From Martinezella tropici (GTDB taxonomy: Bacteria; Pseudomonadota; Alphaproteobacteria; Rhizobiales; Rhizobiaceae), in the NCBI RefSeq assembly GCF_003287875.1, contig NZ_QMKK01000042.1, positions 227,173-291,172 of the forward strand: 64,000 nt of DNA. Direction: 5' to 3'. Both the position numbers and the translations under genes were made by a program. This document shows, piece by piece, positions 17,433 through 26,376 of the stretch (positions within the stretch are counted from its first letter, which is position 1; each line of letters starts with the position of its first letter). The notes beneath the pieces were generated by a model that was not told where the DNA came from, made no database searches, and saw only the letters and a list, made by a program, of their open reading frames with translations.

Positions 17433-18065
17433 ATGATCGAAGTCCACGCCTTTGCCACCCCGAACAGCGTCAAGGTCCTGATCGCGCTTGAAGAGCTGGG
17501 GCTGCCATACGCGCTGAAGCCGGTGAACGTGCGCAAGGGCGAGCAGAAGACCGAAGCTTTCCTCGCTCTCAACCCGAACGGCAAGGTGCCGGTTTTGGTT
17601 GATGACGGCTTTGTCCTGACCGAGAGCGCCGCCATTCTGGTCCATCTCGCCGAAAAGACCGGCAAGCTGCTGCCTCAAGATGCTATCCGCCGCGCCCGCG
17701 TCTTCGAACAGCTTTTCTTCCACGCCTCCGGCTTGAGCCCTGCTTTCGGCAATGCCGGTTTCTTCAAGCGCTCGCCGCCCGAGCCACAGCCGATCGCCGA
17801 GGCCCGTTTTGCTACCGAGGCCGAACGGATCCTCGGCCTGCTCGATGCCAAGCTCGCCTCGCAGTCCTTCGTTGCCGGTGACGAGTTCACGATCGCCGAC
17901 ATTGCCCACTTCGGCTGGATGTGGCGGATACAGTTCCCCGGCCTGACTCTCGATGGTCGTCCCAACCTTTCGCGCTGGTACGAAGCCGTGGCTGCCCGCC
18001 CCGCCGTCCAGCAGGCCATCGCTCGCGTCGAAGCACTGGTCGAAACCCAGCGACCCGCCGCCTGA
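17433..18065 (+). CDS. Glutathione S-transferase family protein
   Basis: A 210-residue GST with the thioredoxin-fold N-terminal domain (HAFATPNSVKVLIALEELGL, NPNGKVPVLVDD, LTESAAILVHLAEK) and the all-helical C-terminal domain containing the N-capping motif FTIADIAHFGW. It resembles the bacterial YfcG/Nu-type group that reduces disulfides with glutathione. I chose the ATG at 17433, preceded by GGAGACGAAAG. It is the first gene of a three-gene operon with a crotonase-fold protein and a peroxiredoxin, which suggests handling of electrophiles or peroxides. Confidence 0.9.
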   Translation: MIEVHAFATPNSVKVLIALEELGLPYALKPVNVRKGEQKTEAFLALNPNGKVPVLVDDGFVLTESAAILVHLAEKTGKLLPQDAIRRARVFEQLFFHASGLSPAFGNAGFFKRSPPEPQPIAEARFATEAERILGLLDAKLASQSFVAGDEFTIADIAHFGWMWRIQFPGLTLDGRPNLSRWYEAVAARPAVQQAIARVEALVETQRPAA

Positions 18066-18109
18066 TCCTTCCAACCATCAATTCTACTTAGACACATAGG
18101 AGAACCATC

Positions 18110-18880
18110 GTGTCCAAATTTGAATCCTACAAGAACAGCTTCCCGAATGCCCTCCTGACCCGCTCCCCGAGCGGCGTCCTCGAAGTCGCGTTGCATAGTG
18201 ATGGCGGCAAGCTTGTCTTCAACGGCCACACGCACGAGCAGTTCGTCGACCTCTTCCATCAGATCGGCGCCGACGGCGACAACCGCGTCGTGATCCTGAC
18301 CGGCTCGGGCGACGCCTTTATGGATGCGATCAGCCCTGATGGCTTCGATTTCTTCTCGCCGCGCGGCTACGACAAGATCTTTCGCGAGGGCCGCAAGGTA
18401 CTCATGAACATCCTCGACATCGAAGTGCCAATGATCACAGCGCTCAACGGTCCGGTCCTGCTTCATTCCGAATATGCGTTGCTGACCGACATCATCCTTG
18501 CGACGCCGGAAACAGTCTTCCAGGACAAGCCGCATTTCGAGTTCGGCATCGTGCCCGGTGATGGCGTCAACCTGCTCTGGCCGGAAGTAATCGGCAGCAT
18601 CCGCGGCCGCTATTTCATCCTCACCCGACAGGTGCTGGATGCGGCAACGGCCAAGGACTGGGGCGTCGTCAATGAGATCGTCCCGGCCGACAGGCTGCTT
18701 GCCCGTGCCCATGAGATTGCCGAGGGCATTGCAGCACTTCCGCCACTGACCTCCAGCTACACCCGCATCGCGCTGACCCAGAAGCTGAGGCGGATCATCG
18801 ATCAGGACACAGGCTATGGCCTCGCCCTCGAAGGCATCAGTGCCGCCGAAGTCGCCCGCTCCATGGCCGCCAACGGCTGA
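18110..18880 (+). CDS. Crotonase/enoyl-CoA hydratase family protein
   Basis: A 256-residue crotonase-fold protein from a GTG at 18110 with AGGAGA upstream. The core NGPVLLHSEYALLTDIILA and FEFGIVPGDGVNLLWP resembles the 6-oxocamphor hydrolase branch rather than typical enoyl-CoA hydratases, which would cleave a C-C bond of a cyclic diketone. The substrate is unproven. It lies between GST and peroxiredoxin genes on the same strand. Confidence 0.8.
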   Translation: MSKFESYKNSFPNALLTRSPSGVLEVALHSDGGKLVFNGHTHEQFVDLFHQIGADGDNRVVILTGSGDAFMDAISPDGFDFFSPRGYDKIFREGRKVLMNILDIEVPMITALNGPVLLHSEYALLTDIILATPETVFQDKPHFEFGIVPGDGVNLLWPEVIGSIRGRYFILTRQVLDAATAKDWGVVNEIVPADRLLARAHEIAEGIAALPPLTSSYTRIALTQKLRRIIDQDTGYGLALEGISAAEVARSMAANG

Positions 18881-18899
18881 GCAATCCCCCCTTCATCTC

Positions 18900-18927
18900 C
18901 GGACTTCAGGGCGGATCCTGAAGTCCG
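18900..18927. other. Intercistronic stem-loop
   Basis: A perfect 11-base-pair inverted repeat CGGACTTCAGG / CCTGAAGTCCG with a 6-base loop lies between the crotonase and peroxiredoxin genes. No T-tract follows, so it is more likely an RNA processing or stability element than a terminator. Confidence 0.6.
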
Positions 18928-18968
18928 ACATGCCAAACCCAAACTCACCTCAATCAAGGGCAAACATC

Positions 18969-19646
18969 ATGACACTTCAATCCAAGCTCGATGCTTTCAA
19001 GGCTGATTTCGAAGCCGGCAAGCCGCCGTACAACGTACCCTACTCGGTGATCGAGACGATGCACCGCGCTACCGCCCAGCTGATCGCCTCGGGCGCCGCA
19101 CAGAAGGCGCTGAACGCCGGCGACAAGCTGCCGGTATTTACGCTCTCCGACCCCGATGGCAACCCGGTCTCGTCCGCCGATCTTCTTGCACATGGTCCGC
19201 TGGTCATCAGCTTCTATCGCGGTGTCTGGTGCCCCTATTGCAACATGGAGCTCCAGGCCCTGCAGGAGACACTGCCGCAGTTCGAGGCACTTGGCGCAAA
19301 GCTCGTTGCCATCTCGCCACAAAACCCGGTCAACAGCCGCAAGTCGGTGCGGCAGAACAACCTGACCTTCCCGATCCTGTCGGACCCGCATAACGATGTC
19401 GCAGCCTCGTTCGGCCTGCGCTTCGAGATGCAGGATTATCTGGTCGACCTGTACAAGTCGCTGAAGAACGATCTTCCGGCCTTCAATGGCGATCCGAGCT
19501 GGACGCTTCCGATGCCTGCCCGCTACGTCGTCGGCCAGGATGGCGTCATCCTCTATGCGGAGGTGAACCCGGACTATACCCGCCGTCCCGAGCCGGAAGA
19601 CATGCTGCCGGCACTACGTCGCGCAGCAACCCGCACTGCCGCCTGA
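18969..19646 (+). CDS. Peroxiredoxin-like (AhpC/TSA) family protein
   Basis: A 225-residue thioredoxin-fold protein. The active site YRGVWCPYCNMELQAL carries the peroxidatic Cys in a CPYC arrangement, so both cysteines are in one motif. The FTLSDPDGNPVSSADLL segment precedes it as in AhpC/TSA proteins. It probably reduces hydroperoxides using thiols. The ATG at 18969 follows an AAGGG ribosome site. It is the third gene of the GST operon. Confidence 0.85.
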   Translation: MTLQSKLDAFKADFEAGKPPYNVPYSVIETMHRATAQLIASGAAQKALNAGDKLPVFTLSDPDGNPVSSADLLAHGPLVISFYRGVWCPYCNMELQALQETLPQFEALGAKLVAISPQNPVNSRKSVRQNNLTFPILSDPHNDVAASFGLRFEMQDYLVDLYKSLKNDLPAFNGDPSWTLPMPARYVVGQDGVILYAEVNPDYTRRPEPEDMLPALRRAATRTAA

Positions 19647-19663
19647 TCCAATCCACGCCAGAG

Positions 19664-19699
19664 GGCCCCGCCTCTTCAGAGGTGGGGTCGAGGATTTTT
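19664..19699 (+). terminator. Rho-independent terminator-like hairpin
   Basis: An 11-base-pair stem GGCCCCGCCTC / GAGGTGGGGTC with a TTCA loop and two wobble pairs is followed, after six bases, by TTTTT at 19695-19699. It closes the GST operon, although the next SDR gene starts directly behind it at 19701. Confidence 0.6.
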
Positions 19700-19700
19700 C

Positions 19701-20414
19701 ATGAAGAGAACATTTCTGATCACGGGTGCCAGCAAAGGTATTGGCCTTGCTCTAGCAAACCGTCTCGCCCAACAGGGACACGAGGTTGTCGGCGTCGCCC
19801 GTAACGCGACCGATGGCTTTCCAGGCCGTCTCCATTCGCTCGATCTGTCCAACCCAGGCTCCGGCGACGAACTTGCGGCGATCGTTCGCGAGAGCGAGAT
19901 CGACGGCATCGTCAATAATGTTGGGCTCGTCCGGGCGGAGCCGCTGGGCGACATCGCCGTCGAGACGCTGGAGGAAGTCATGCGCGTCAATCTGCATCCG
20001 GCGCTGGTAGCTACCCAGACGGCACTTCCCGGCATGCGCTCGCGCGGCTGGGGACGGATCGTCAACATCTCCAGCCTCACCGTGCTCGGTAGCGTGCAGC
20101 GCACCAGCTATGCCGCCGCCAAAGCTGCACTTGTCAGCTTCACAAGGAGCTGGGCCCTTGAGCTTGCCGCAACAGGGATCACGGTGAACGCCGTGTCCCC
20201 GGGCCCAACGGAGACGGAACTGTTCAGGGCGAACAATGCACCAGGCAGCGAGGGGGAGGCACGCTATCTGTCAGGCGTCCCCATGCGCCGCTTCGGAAAG
20301 CCGGAAGAGATCGCTGCGGCGATTGAATTCTTGCTGTCGGACGAAGCCGCCTTCATCACCGGGCAGACGCTGCATGTCGATGGCGGTGCCTCGATCGGAA
20401 AGGCGTTGGCGTGA
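19701..20414 (+). CDS. SDR family oxidoreductase
   Basis: A 237-residue classical SDR. It has TGASKGIG at residues 8-15, NNVG in place of NNAG, the catalytic Ser in NISSLT and YAAAK. The C-terminus FITGQTLHVDGGASIGKAL is typical of 3-oxoacyl-ACP-reductase-like members. The ATG follows AGAGGTGGGG hairpin sequence rather than a clean ribosome site, and AGGA at 19690-19693 may serve. It may be read through from the peroxiredoxin operon or be separate. Confidence 0.88.
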   Translation: MKRTFLITGASKGIGLALANRLAQQGHEVVGVARNATDGFPGRLHSLDLSNPGSGDELAAIVRESEIDGIVNNVGLVRAEPLGDIAVETLEEVMRVNLHPALVATQTALPGMRSRGWGRIVNISSLTVLGSVQRTSYAAAKAALVSFTRSWALELAATGITVNAVSPGPTETELFRANNAPGSEGEARYLSGVPMRRFGKPEEIAAAIEFLLSDEAAFITGQTLHVDGGASIGKALA

Positions 20415-20449
20415 AGTCCGTCGCACGCGTCTCGTTCAGTCGAGCCGCG

Positions 20450-21139
20450 CTACCAAGGAAGAGACCTGTTGAAGCGATCGACGTAGCGTAGGCCGGGCTT
20501 GCCGCGGTTTGCTTCGACCATATCGACGATGAGTGGAATACTCTCTTCAATCGATAGTAAGGCATCGGAGCCGCCCATCTCGGTTCGGACCCAACCCGGC
20601 GCAACCAGAAGCAGCGTGTGGCGGTCCTCCTTATGCTGCGCGGCATAGCCCTTCATCAACATGTTGAGGGCCGCCTTGCTGGAAGAATAGAGTTGCCAGG
20701 ATCCGTTGGCGTTTTGGATGCTGCCGAGCTCCGACGTCATGATGGCGATCGTTCCTCCGGCGAGGACCAAATCCCCCAGAAGCTCGGCTGCCCGAACGGG
20801 CGAGAGCGCGTTCACAAGCATCATGTCGAGGAAGTCGCGCTCGTCAGCACCTGCAGGGCTTTTCTCGATGGAGCGAGCGATACCGGCGTTGATGTAGAGG
20901 ACGTCGAGCTGACGCCCATCGAGACGATCCCTCAACGCTTTAACGCTGTCCGCATTCGCGACGTCGACCGTTTCAATCTCCAGGCTTCCTGGAAATCGAG
21001 CACCAAGATCTTTGAGTTCGCTGGAGGGCGCTCGCACGGTGGCGATCACCCGCCAACCACGTTCAAGCCATTCTTTGGCAAGCGCGAAGCCCAGGCCGCG
21101 CGAGGCGCCAAGCACCAGTACTGTCGATTGCTGTGTCAT
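20450..21139 (-). CDS. SDR family oxidoreductase
   Basis: A 229-residue short-chain dehydrogenase with GASRGLG at the nucleotide site, INAGIA, the Ser of SELGS and YSSSK. It resembles the C-factor/sniffer-like group (cytoplasmic, NADPH). The ATG at 21137-21139 has AAGGAAC upstream. It is divergent from a LysR gene, 98 bases away, which may regulate it. Confidence 0.87.
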   Translation of the reverse strand: MTQQSTVLVLGASRGLGFALAKEWLERGWRVIATVRAPSSELKDLGARFPGSLEIETVDVANADSVKALRDRLDGRQLDVLYINAGIARSIEKSPAGADERDFLDMMLVNALSPVRAAELLGDLVLAGGTIAIMTSELGSIQNANGSWQLYSSSKAALNMLMKGYAAQHKEDRHTLLLVAPGWVRTEMGGSDALLSIEESIPLIVDMVEANRGKPGLRYVDRFNRSLPW

Positions 21140-21197
21140 GCTGTGTTCCTTCTGCTTTCCCTCGCAAAATAGGGTCCTTGACCTTCGAACTACAGCG

Positions 21198-21212
21198 CAT
21201 ATCTGTCATATG
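21198..21212. promoter_or_regulatory. Candidate regulator-binding palindrome
   Basis: CATAT-CTGTC-ATATG, with perfect 5-base arms, lies between the divergent SDR and LysR start codons. Position and symmetry fit a LysR site, but it lacks a clear T-N11-A core. Confidence 0.3.
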
Positions 21213-21237
21213 ATTTCGGACATGGAGTCATGGAACA

Positions 21238-22257
21238 ATGACCTATGATGGTCGGCTGCTTTCGGGATTGACCGTCCTCATGGCGGTGGTGGAAGCCGGG
21301 ACGATGACGCGCGCCGCCCAAGCATTGGGCATGACTCAGTCGGGTGTCGGGAGATCGATACAGCGATTGGAAACGCGGATCGGCATACGCCTGCTCGACA
21401 GGACGACGCGGACCTTGAGGCTGACAGATGAGGGGCGCCGATTCTGGGAGCGTGTGGGGCCTCATCTCGACGGCATCGAGGAAGCCGCCTTGGATGCTGC
21501 AGGTGCGACAGAGAAAGTTCGCGGACGGTTGCGTGTAAACGTCGATCCCTTTTTCTCCCGTCTGGTTCTTGCGCGCGAACTTGCCGGTTTCCTGGAACAG
21601 CATCCAGACCTGCGGCTTGAGTTGATCATGCGCGATCATATCGGCGATCTGGTTGCGGACGCTTTCGACATGGCGCTGCGGTTCGGGGAACCTCCCGTGG
21701 CGGGTTTCACCAATCGAAAGATGTTGGAGACCCGGATCTTGACCGTCGCGTCACCGGGCTACCTGGAAAGACATGGCAAGCCCGAGCACCCACGCGACCT
21801 CATCAATCACACCTGCATCGATTATCAGGACCCAGCGACCGGGCGCGCCTTCGAATGGGAGTTTCGTCGAGGAAGCGAGATCTTGCCAATCCGTCAGTCA
21901 GCGCGATTGATGGTCTCGGACGTCGAAACTATGATCGGCGCATGTTGCGAGGGAGCCGGTATCGCGCAGATAATGGAACTCGGGTCGCAGCACATCATAG
22001 ATACTGGAAAGCTCGTCGAGATCTTTCCTGACTGGCCCGACGAGACCTTTCCTCTTTATGCCATCTACCCGTCACGACGTCATCGCGCTGCGAAGGTTAG
22101 TGTCTTCACCGATTTTTGTTCAAGGCTACTGGGGCGCGCCGATGAGCGCAGCTATTATAGCATCGATCTGCAAAAGCTAACCAGCAAGGCACCGGTGCAG
22201 ATCCACTCCAACAGCTACCGCGTTGCCGACCGAGACGGGCTGAACGAGGAACGCTGA
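21238..22257 (+). CDS. LysR family transcriptional regulator
   Basis: A 339-residue LysR-type regulator, longer than usual by about 35 residues at the C-terminus. The helix-turn-helix is at residues 20-60 (GTMTRAAQALGMTQSGVGRSI). The co-inducer domain contains GRLRVNVD, DMALRFGEPP and CEGAGIAQI. It is probably a regulator of the divergent SDR gene. Confidence 0.9.
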   Translation: MTYDGRLLSGLTVLMAVVEAGTMTRAAQALGMTQSGVGRSIQRLETRIGIRLLDRTTRTLRLTDEGRRFWERVGPHLDGIEEAALDAAGATEKVRGRLRVNVDPFFSRLVLARELAGFLEQHPDLRLELIMRDHIGDLVADAFDMALRFGEPPVAGFTNRKMLETRILTVASPGYLERHGKPEHPRDLINHTCIDYQDPATGRAFEWEFRRGSEILPIRQSARLMVSDVETMIGACCEGAGIAQIMELGSQHIIDTGKLVEIFPDWPDETFPLYAIYPSRRHRAAKVSVFTDFCSRLLGRADERSYYSIDLQKLTSKAPVQIHSNSYRVADRDGLNEER

Positions 22258-22355
22258 CCCGCGACGTTTTTTGGACAGACCCGTTTCTAAGGCCGAAGAG
22301 GCAGTGGCTGATGAGTGCCGAGGGATTTGGTAGCCGCGCATTGGCTGCCTTGCTA

Positions 22356-23486
22356 TCAGGAATCCGATATGGCCCCGAGGATACTGCGAGCTGCCTTCGT
22401 CAACCGCTTTCCCCCGTCTCTTTCGACGACAACGGTCTCGCTGAAGCCTAATCCCTCTGCCGTCGTATAAACGTGGAACACTATGCCCTCCTGCAGCGCC
22501 CAGTCTGAAGTCGGCAGAAACACGCGCGAAAAATCGCTGGTGCGCGGCGTGCGGGTGTAGAGGCCGAGCGTATAGGCAGTGACATTCTCATAATCAGGCC
22601 TCAGGCCCGCATCGAGCGCGCCCTGGCGCATGATCGCGTCCACGTCGCGCGCCAGAGCGCCGGGTTTCATCGCGGCGATCTGCCGGTCCTGCAGCGCGAC
22701 CAGCGCCGCGGCCGTTACGGAAAGCTCCGCCGACGGCGTCCCGACCATGACCGGCCGCATCATCCGTGCGCCATAATTGCCGACGCGCGGGATGAGCTCG
22801 ACATGCACGATATCGCCCTCGCCGATCGCCTCCGTCTTGAAGACGCCGTGCAGGAATTCGTGGCTGCCGGACGCCTTGACGACTGGACCGACCTCGCCGG
22901 TATCGGCTCCTTCGCGTAGGAAGATGCCCGACGCGATTGCCGCTGCATCACGCGTCGTCATGCCCGGCTTGGTCTGCTGCGCGATCGCCAGCATCGCCTT
23001 GTCGGCAATCTTGGAAGCCTGTCGCAGCACAGCGATCTCGGCTTCCGACTTCACCCAGCGAAGACTGTCGCTGAGACCGGGCATCGGCACGACATGCGCC
23101 TCCGGCAACATCGCCGTTAGGCGCATGAACGTGTCGGCATTCATGCTGTAGGAGCGAGTATCGAGACCAATCCGCGCCCTCGCGAAACCGTGCGCGACGA
23201 TGCTTGCTGCAACAGCCGCCACGGCATCTTCCGTATCCTTGAAACCGACGACGTCGGAAATCCAGCTCTTTTCGCGGCAGGGCGCCTCATCGAGGGCCCG
23301 CAGCGTGAACCAGGCTTCGCCTTCGCGTGGCAGGAAGGCGGCGCGATACATGGTTTCCGATACTGTATAACCGGTCGCCCAGGCGAGCAATTCGCCGCTG
23401 TCGATCAGCAGGAGATCGACGGAGGCGGCATCCATCGCCGCCCGCGCTAGCGCCGTTCGACGCTGGTATTCCGCCCCCGCAAACAT
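22356..23486 (-). CDS. M24 family peptidase-like protein (creatinase fold)
   Basis: A 376-residue pita-bread-fold protein with the N-terminal creatinase-type domain (residues 1-130) and a C-terminal M24 domain. The usual metal-binding Asp pair is not conserved: the region reads IVHVELIPRVGNYGARMMRP, with Glu and Ala in place of the Asp residues. It therefore resembles the metal-independent creatinase side of the family more than Xaa-Pro dipeptidases. A C-N bond hydrolysis of a small imported compound is plausible. It is the last gene of the peptide-import operon, 2 bases after the M20 gene. Confidence 0.85.
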   Translation of the reverse strand: MFAGAEYQRRTALARAAMDAASVDLLLIDSGELLAWATGYTVSETMYRAAFLPREGEAWFTLRALDEAPCREKSWISDVVGFKDTEDAVAAVAASIVAHGFARARIGLDTRSYSMNADTFMRLTAMLPEAHVVPMPGLSDSLRWVKSEAEIAVLRQASKIADKAMLAIAQQTKPGMTTRDAAAIASGIFLREGADTGEVGPVVKASGSHEFLHGVFKTEAIGEGDIVHVELIPRVGNYGARMMRPVMVGTPSAELSVTAAALVALQDRQIAAMKPGALARDVDAIMRQGALDAGLRPDYENVTAYTLGLYTRTPRTSDFSRVFLPTSDWALQEGIVFHVYTTAEGLGFSETVVVERDGGKRLTKAARSILGAISDS

Positions 23487-23488
23487 GA

Positions 23489-24715
23489 TCAGGCCACTTC
23501 GCAGATGTCGAGAATCGTGAGCATATAGACGCGGATCATGTCGAGGAAATCGACGATATCGACGCGTTCATCGGGCATGGTGTTGTACCGGCCGCCCGGA
23601 CCGCAGACGATGCCTTCCATGCCAAGCTCATGATAGAGATGGCCGGCATCGGTGCCGTAGAAACGGGTCGGCGTGATTGCACCAGTCGGCTGCTTTTCGC
23701 CGCGCACGGCTTCATAGGCGGCATTGATCGACTTGACGATACGGCTATCCGGCGAGACTTCGAAAGGCGGCATCAACGGACGGCCTTCGATCATCTCAGG
23801 GACCAGCTTGGCTTTCAGCCCGGGAAAGCGCTTTTCGAGCTCGACCAATTCCGCAGCGAGATCGGCAAGCACGCCTTCCTGCGTCTGGCCCGGGGCATAA
23901 CGGCAGGAGCCCTTGAGGCGGACGAAGTCGGCCACCTGCGGCGGGCGCCATTCTTCGAGATCACGACCAAGCGCGCCGCGCACGACGCCGACATGGCCAC
24001 GGTTGATCGAGCGGTGCACTTCGCTACTCGCGCCTCTAAAGGTCATCGCATTGATGCGCGGAATGATATCGCAGGCAGCCGCGATGGCATCGACGGATTC
24101 CTCACGCTTCGACAGATGGCGGGTATCTCCGGTCAGCTCGATGACATAGCTCAGCGCCGCCGCATGCATGGTGACGGCAACGAGATCGCTCGGCTCGCTG
24201 TTGATGAAATAATCGGCCTTCACACCGCTGCGGATGGCAGCCAGCGTGCCGACGCCGCCCTGCAACTCGCCCACGACGAAGGTCAGGATCACATCACCCT
24301 TTAGTTTGACGCCAGCATCGAGCAGCGTCTTGACGGCGCAGAAATAGGCCGCATCGCCGGCCTTCATATTGGAAACCCCAATGCCGTAGATGAACTTGTC
24401 ATCGACGAGACCGGCATAGGGATCAACCGTCCAGCCTTCGGTGACCGGATTGGTGTCAAGATGGCCGTTGAACAGCAGACTTTTACCGCCGCCCTCCCCC
24501 TTGAGGCGACCGATCGTGTTGAAGCGGCGGCCTTCGTCAAAGGCCTGAAGCTCGGCTTCGACGCCGATCTTTTCGAGCTCCTTGGCCATCCAGCGGGCAA
24601 GATCCTTCTCACCTTCGGTTTCCGAGTGGCTTTTGTGCTGGACCATCTTCGACAGGAAATCGATGCAGGCCTTTTCGTCGATCCGATCCACCAGGGACTT
24701 CGGGTCCATTGTCAT
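23489..24715 (-). CDS. M20 family metallopeptidase (ArgE/DapE group)
   Basis: A 408-residue amidohydrolase. The first metal site FNGHLDTNPV is intact. The active-site Glu occurs in VVGELQGGVGT, where the usual EE pair is EL, so one metal ligand is replaced. The dimerisation domain occupies about residues 190-300, and the closing histidine may be in AGHLYHELG. It probably hydrolyses an amide or dipeptide brought in by the co-encoded ABC importer. The ATG at 24713-24715 follows AAGGAG. Confidence 0.87.
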   Translation of the reverse strand: MTMDPKSLVDRIDEKACIDFLSKMVQHKSHSETEGEKDLARWMAKELEKIGVEAELQAFDEGRRFNTIGRLKGEGGGKSLLFNGHLDTNPVTEGWTVDPYAGLVDDKFIYGIGVSNMKAGDAAYFCAVKTLLDAGVKLKGDVILTFVVGELQGGVGTLAAIRSGVKADYFINSEPSDLVAVTMHAAALSYVIELTGDTRHLSKREESVDAIAAACDIIPRINAMTFRGASSEVHRSINRGHVGVVRGALGRDLEEWRPPQVADFVRLKGSCRYAPGQTQEGVLADLAAELVELEKRFPGLKAKLVPEMIEGRPLMPPFEVSPDSRIVKSINAAYEAVRGEKQPTGAITPTRFYGTDAGHLYHELGMEGIVCGPGGRYNTMPDERVDIVDFLDMIRVYMLTILDICEVA

Positions 24716-24731
24716 ACTCCTTGTTCAGACA

Positions 24732-26366
24732 TTACGCTTGCGAGCCGGCCGGCAAGGGCACAGCTGCAATAAGGCGGCGGGTATAGTCGGCGCGTTCCGG
24801 ACCATCGATCTCGGTGGCCGGCGCGATCTCGATCAGATCGCCGCGATACATGACGGCAATGCGGTGGGCGATCTGACGGATCAGGTTGAGATCGTGGGTG
24901 ATGAACAGATAGGCCGTATTGCCGGCCTTCTGCAGATCGAGCAGCAGTTCGACGATCGAGGCCTGAACGGACACGTCGAGCGCCGAGGTGATCTCGTCGC
25001 AGATGACGAGACGCGGCTTGGAGGCGAAGGCGCGGGCAATCGCCACGCGTTGCTTCTCGCCACCGGAAAGTTGATGCGGATAACGGTCCGCATGGGTGCG
25101 CGGCAGGCGCACCTTTTCCAGCATGTCGCCGACCTGTTGGCCGATATTGCTGCCATCGCCATAAAGCTTTAGCGGCCGCGAGAGAATCTCGCCGATCTTG
25201 TGACGCGGATTGAGCGAGGCATCCGGATGCTGAAAGATGATCTGCACATCCTTGCGATAGGCCGTATCCATGTCTGAAAGACCGGTGATCGGGCGACCGT
25301 CAAACCAGATCTTTCCTTCGAACGGGCTGAGACCGGTCATCGCCTTGGCCAGCGTCGATTTTCCCGAGCCGGATTCGCCGACAATCCCGAGGATTTCGCC
25401 CTCGTTGACGCTGAGCGTCACGGCATTGTTGCCCTTCACGGGCGTGAAGGCCTTGCCGGTTAGCGAAGCGATAAGCGGCTTGCGGCCATAATGGACGCTG
25501 ACATTCTCGACCCTGACCAGCGGCTCGCCTGAAGTCTTTTCAACGCCATCGGCAACCAATCGGCGGGACGGGTTCGGAACCGCCGCGCAAAGCTCGCGCG
25601 TATAGGCTTCGCGCGGATTGGCGAAGATTTCGCGTACCGGCCCTTGCTCAACGATCTCGCCACGACGGATGACGGCCACACGGCTTGCTGTGCGCGAAAC
25701 AAGCGCCAGATCGTGCGAGATATAGAGCGAGGCAACGCCCGTTTCGGCTTGTAACTCGACGAAAAGGTCGAGAATCTGGCGCGAGGTGATCACGTCCAGC
25801 GCCGTCGTCGGCTCGTCGAAGATGATGCATTCGGGATTGCAGGCGAAAGCCGATGCGATGACGACGCGCTGCTTTTCACCGCCGGATGCCTCATGGGGCA
25901 TGCGCCGCATCATGTCCGCCGGGGTCTTGAGGCCGACATGGGCAAGCATCGCCTCACCTTCGGCCCAGGCCTGCTTGCGCGTCAAGCCGCGATGACGCAC
26001 CAGCACTTCAGATAGCTGGCGCCCAAGCGACAACGTCGGGTTGAGCGAGGTGCTCGGATCCTGGAACACCATGCTGATCCGCTGGCCGCGCATCGCCTCT
26101 ACCTCGGCATCCGACATGGTCAGAAGGTTCTTGGCGCCGAGCAGAATCTCGCCACTCGTCTCGTGGGCGTTCTTCGACAGATACCGCATGATCGACCAGG
26201 CAAGCGAGGTCTTGCCCGAGCCGGATTCGCCGACGAGGCCCAAAAATTCGCCGCGCGAGATCGACAGGTTGATCCCTTTTAGCGCATGAAACGTGCCGTT
26301 CGCCGTCTCGTATTCGAGGCTGTAGTTCCTGATGTCGAGGACTGGCATTTCAGGGGTGTTTATCAT
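24732..26366 (-). CDS. Fused double ATPase of a peptide/opine-type ABC importer
   Basis: A 544-residue protein with two complete nucleotide-binding domains, equivalent to DppD plus DppF. Domain 1 has GESGSGKTS, ASGGEKQR and IIFDEP. Domain 2 has GESGSGKST, LSGGEKQR and VICDEITSALD. I chose the ATG at 26364-26366 (MINTPEMPVLDIRNYSLEY), preceded by AGGCAGG; the upstream frame is non-family sequence. It powers import through the two permeases encoded just upstream. Confidence 0.92.
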   Translation of the reverse strand: MINTPEMPVLDIRNYSLEYETANGTFHALKGINLSISRGEFLGLVGESGSGKTSLAWSIMRYLSKNAHETSGEILLGAKNLLTMSDAEVEAMRGQRISMVFQDPSTSLNPTLSLGRQLSEVLVRHRGLTRKQAWAEGEAMLAHVGLKTPADMMRRMPHEASGGEKQRVVIASAFACNPECIIFDEPTTALDVITSRQILDLFVELQAETGVASLYISHDLALVSRTASRVAVIRRGEIVEQGPVREIFANPREAYTRELCAAVPNPSRRLVADGVEKTSGEPLVRVENVSVHYGRKPLIASLTGKAFTPVKGNNAVTLSVNEGEILGIVGESGSGKSTLAKAMTGLSPFEGKIWFDGRPITGLSDMDTAYRKDVQIIFQHPDASLNPRHKIGEILSRPLKLYGDGSNIGQQVGDMLEKVRLPRTHADRYPHQLSGGEKQRVAIARAFASKPRLVICDEITSALDVSVQASIVELLLDLQKAGNTAYLFITHDLNLIRQIAHRIAVMYRGDLIEIAPATEIDGPERADYTRRLIAAVPLPAGSQA

Positions 26367-26376
26367 CGTGCCTGCC

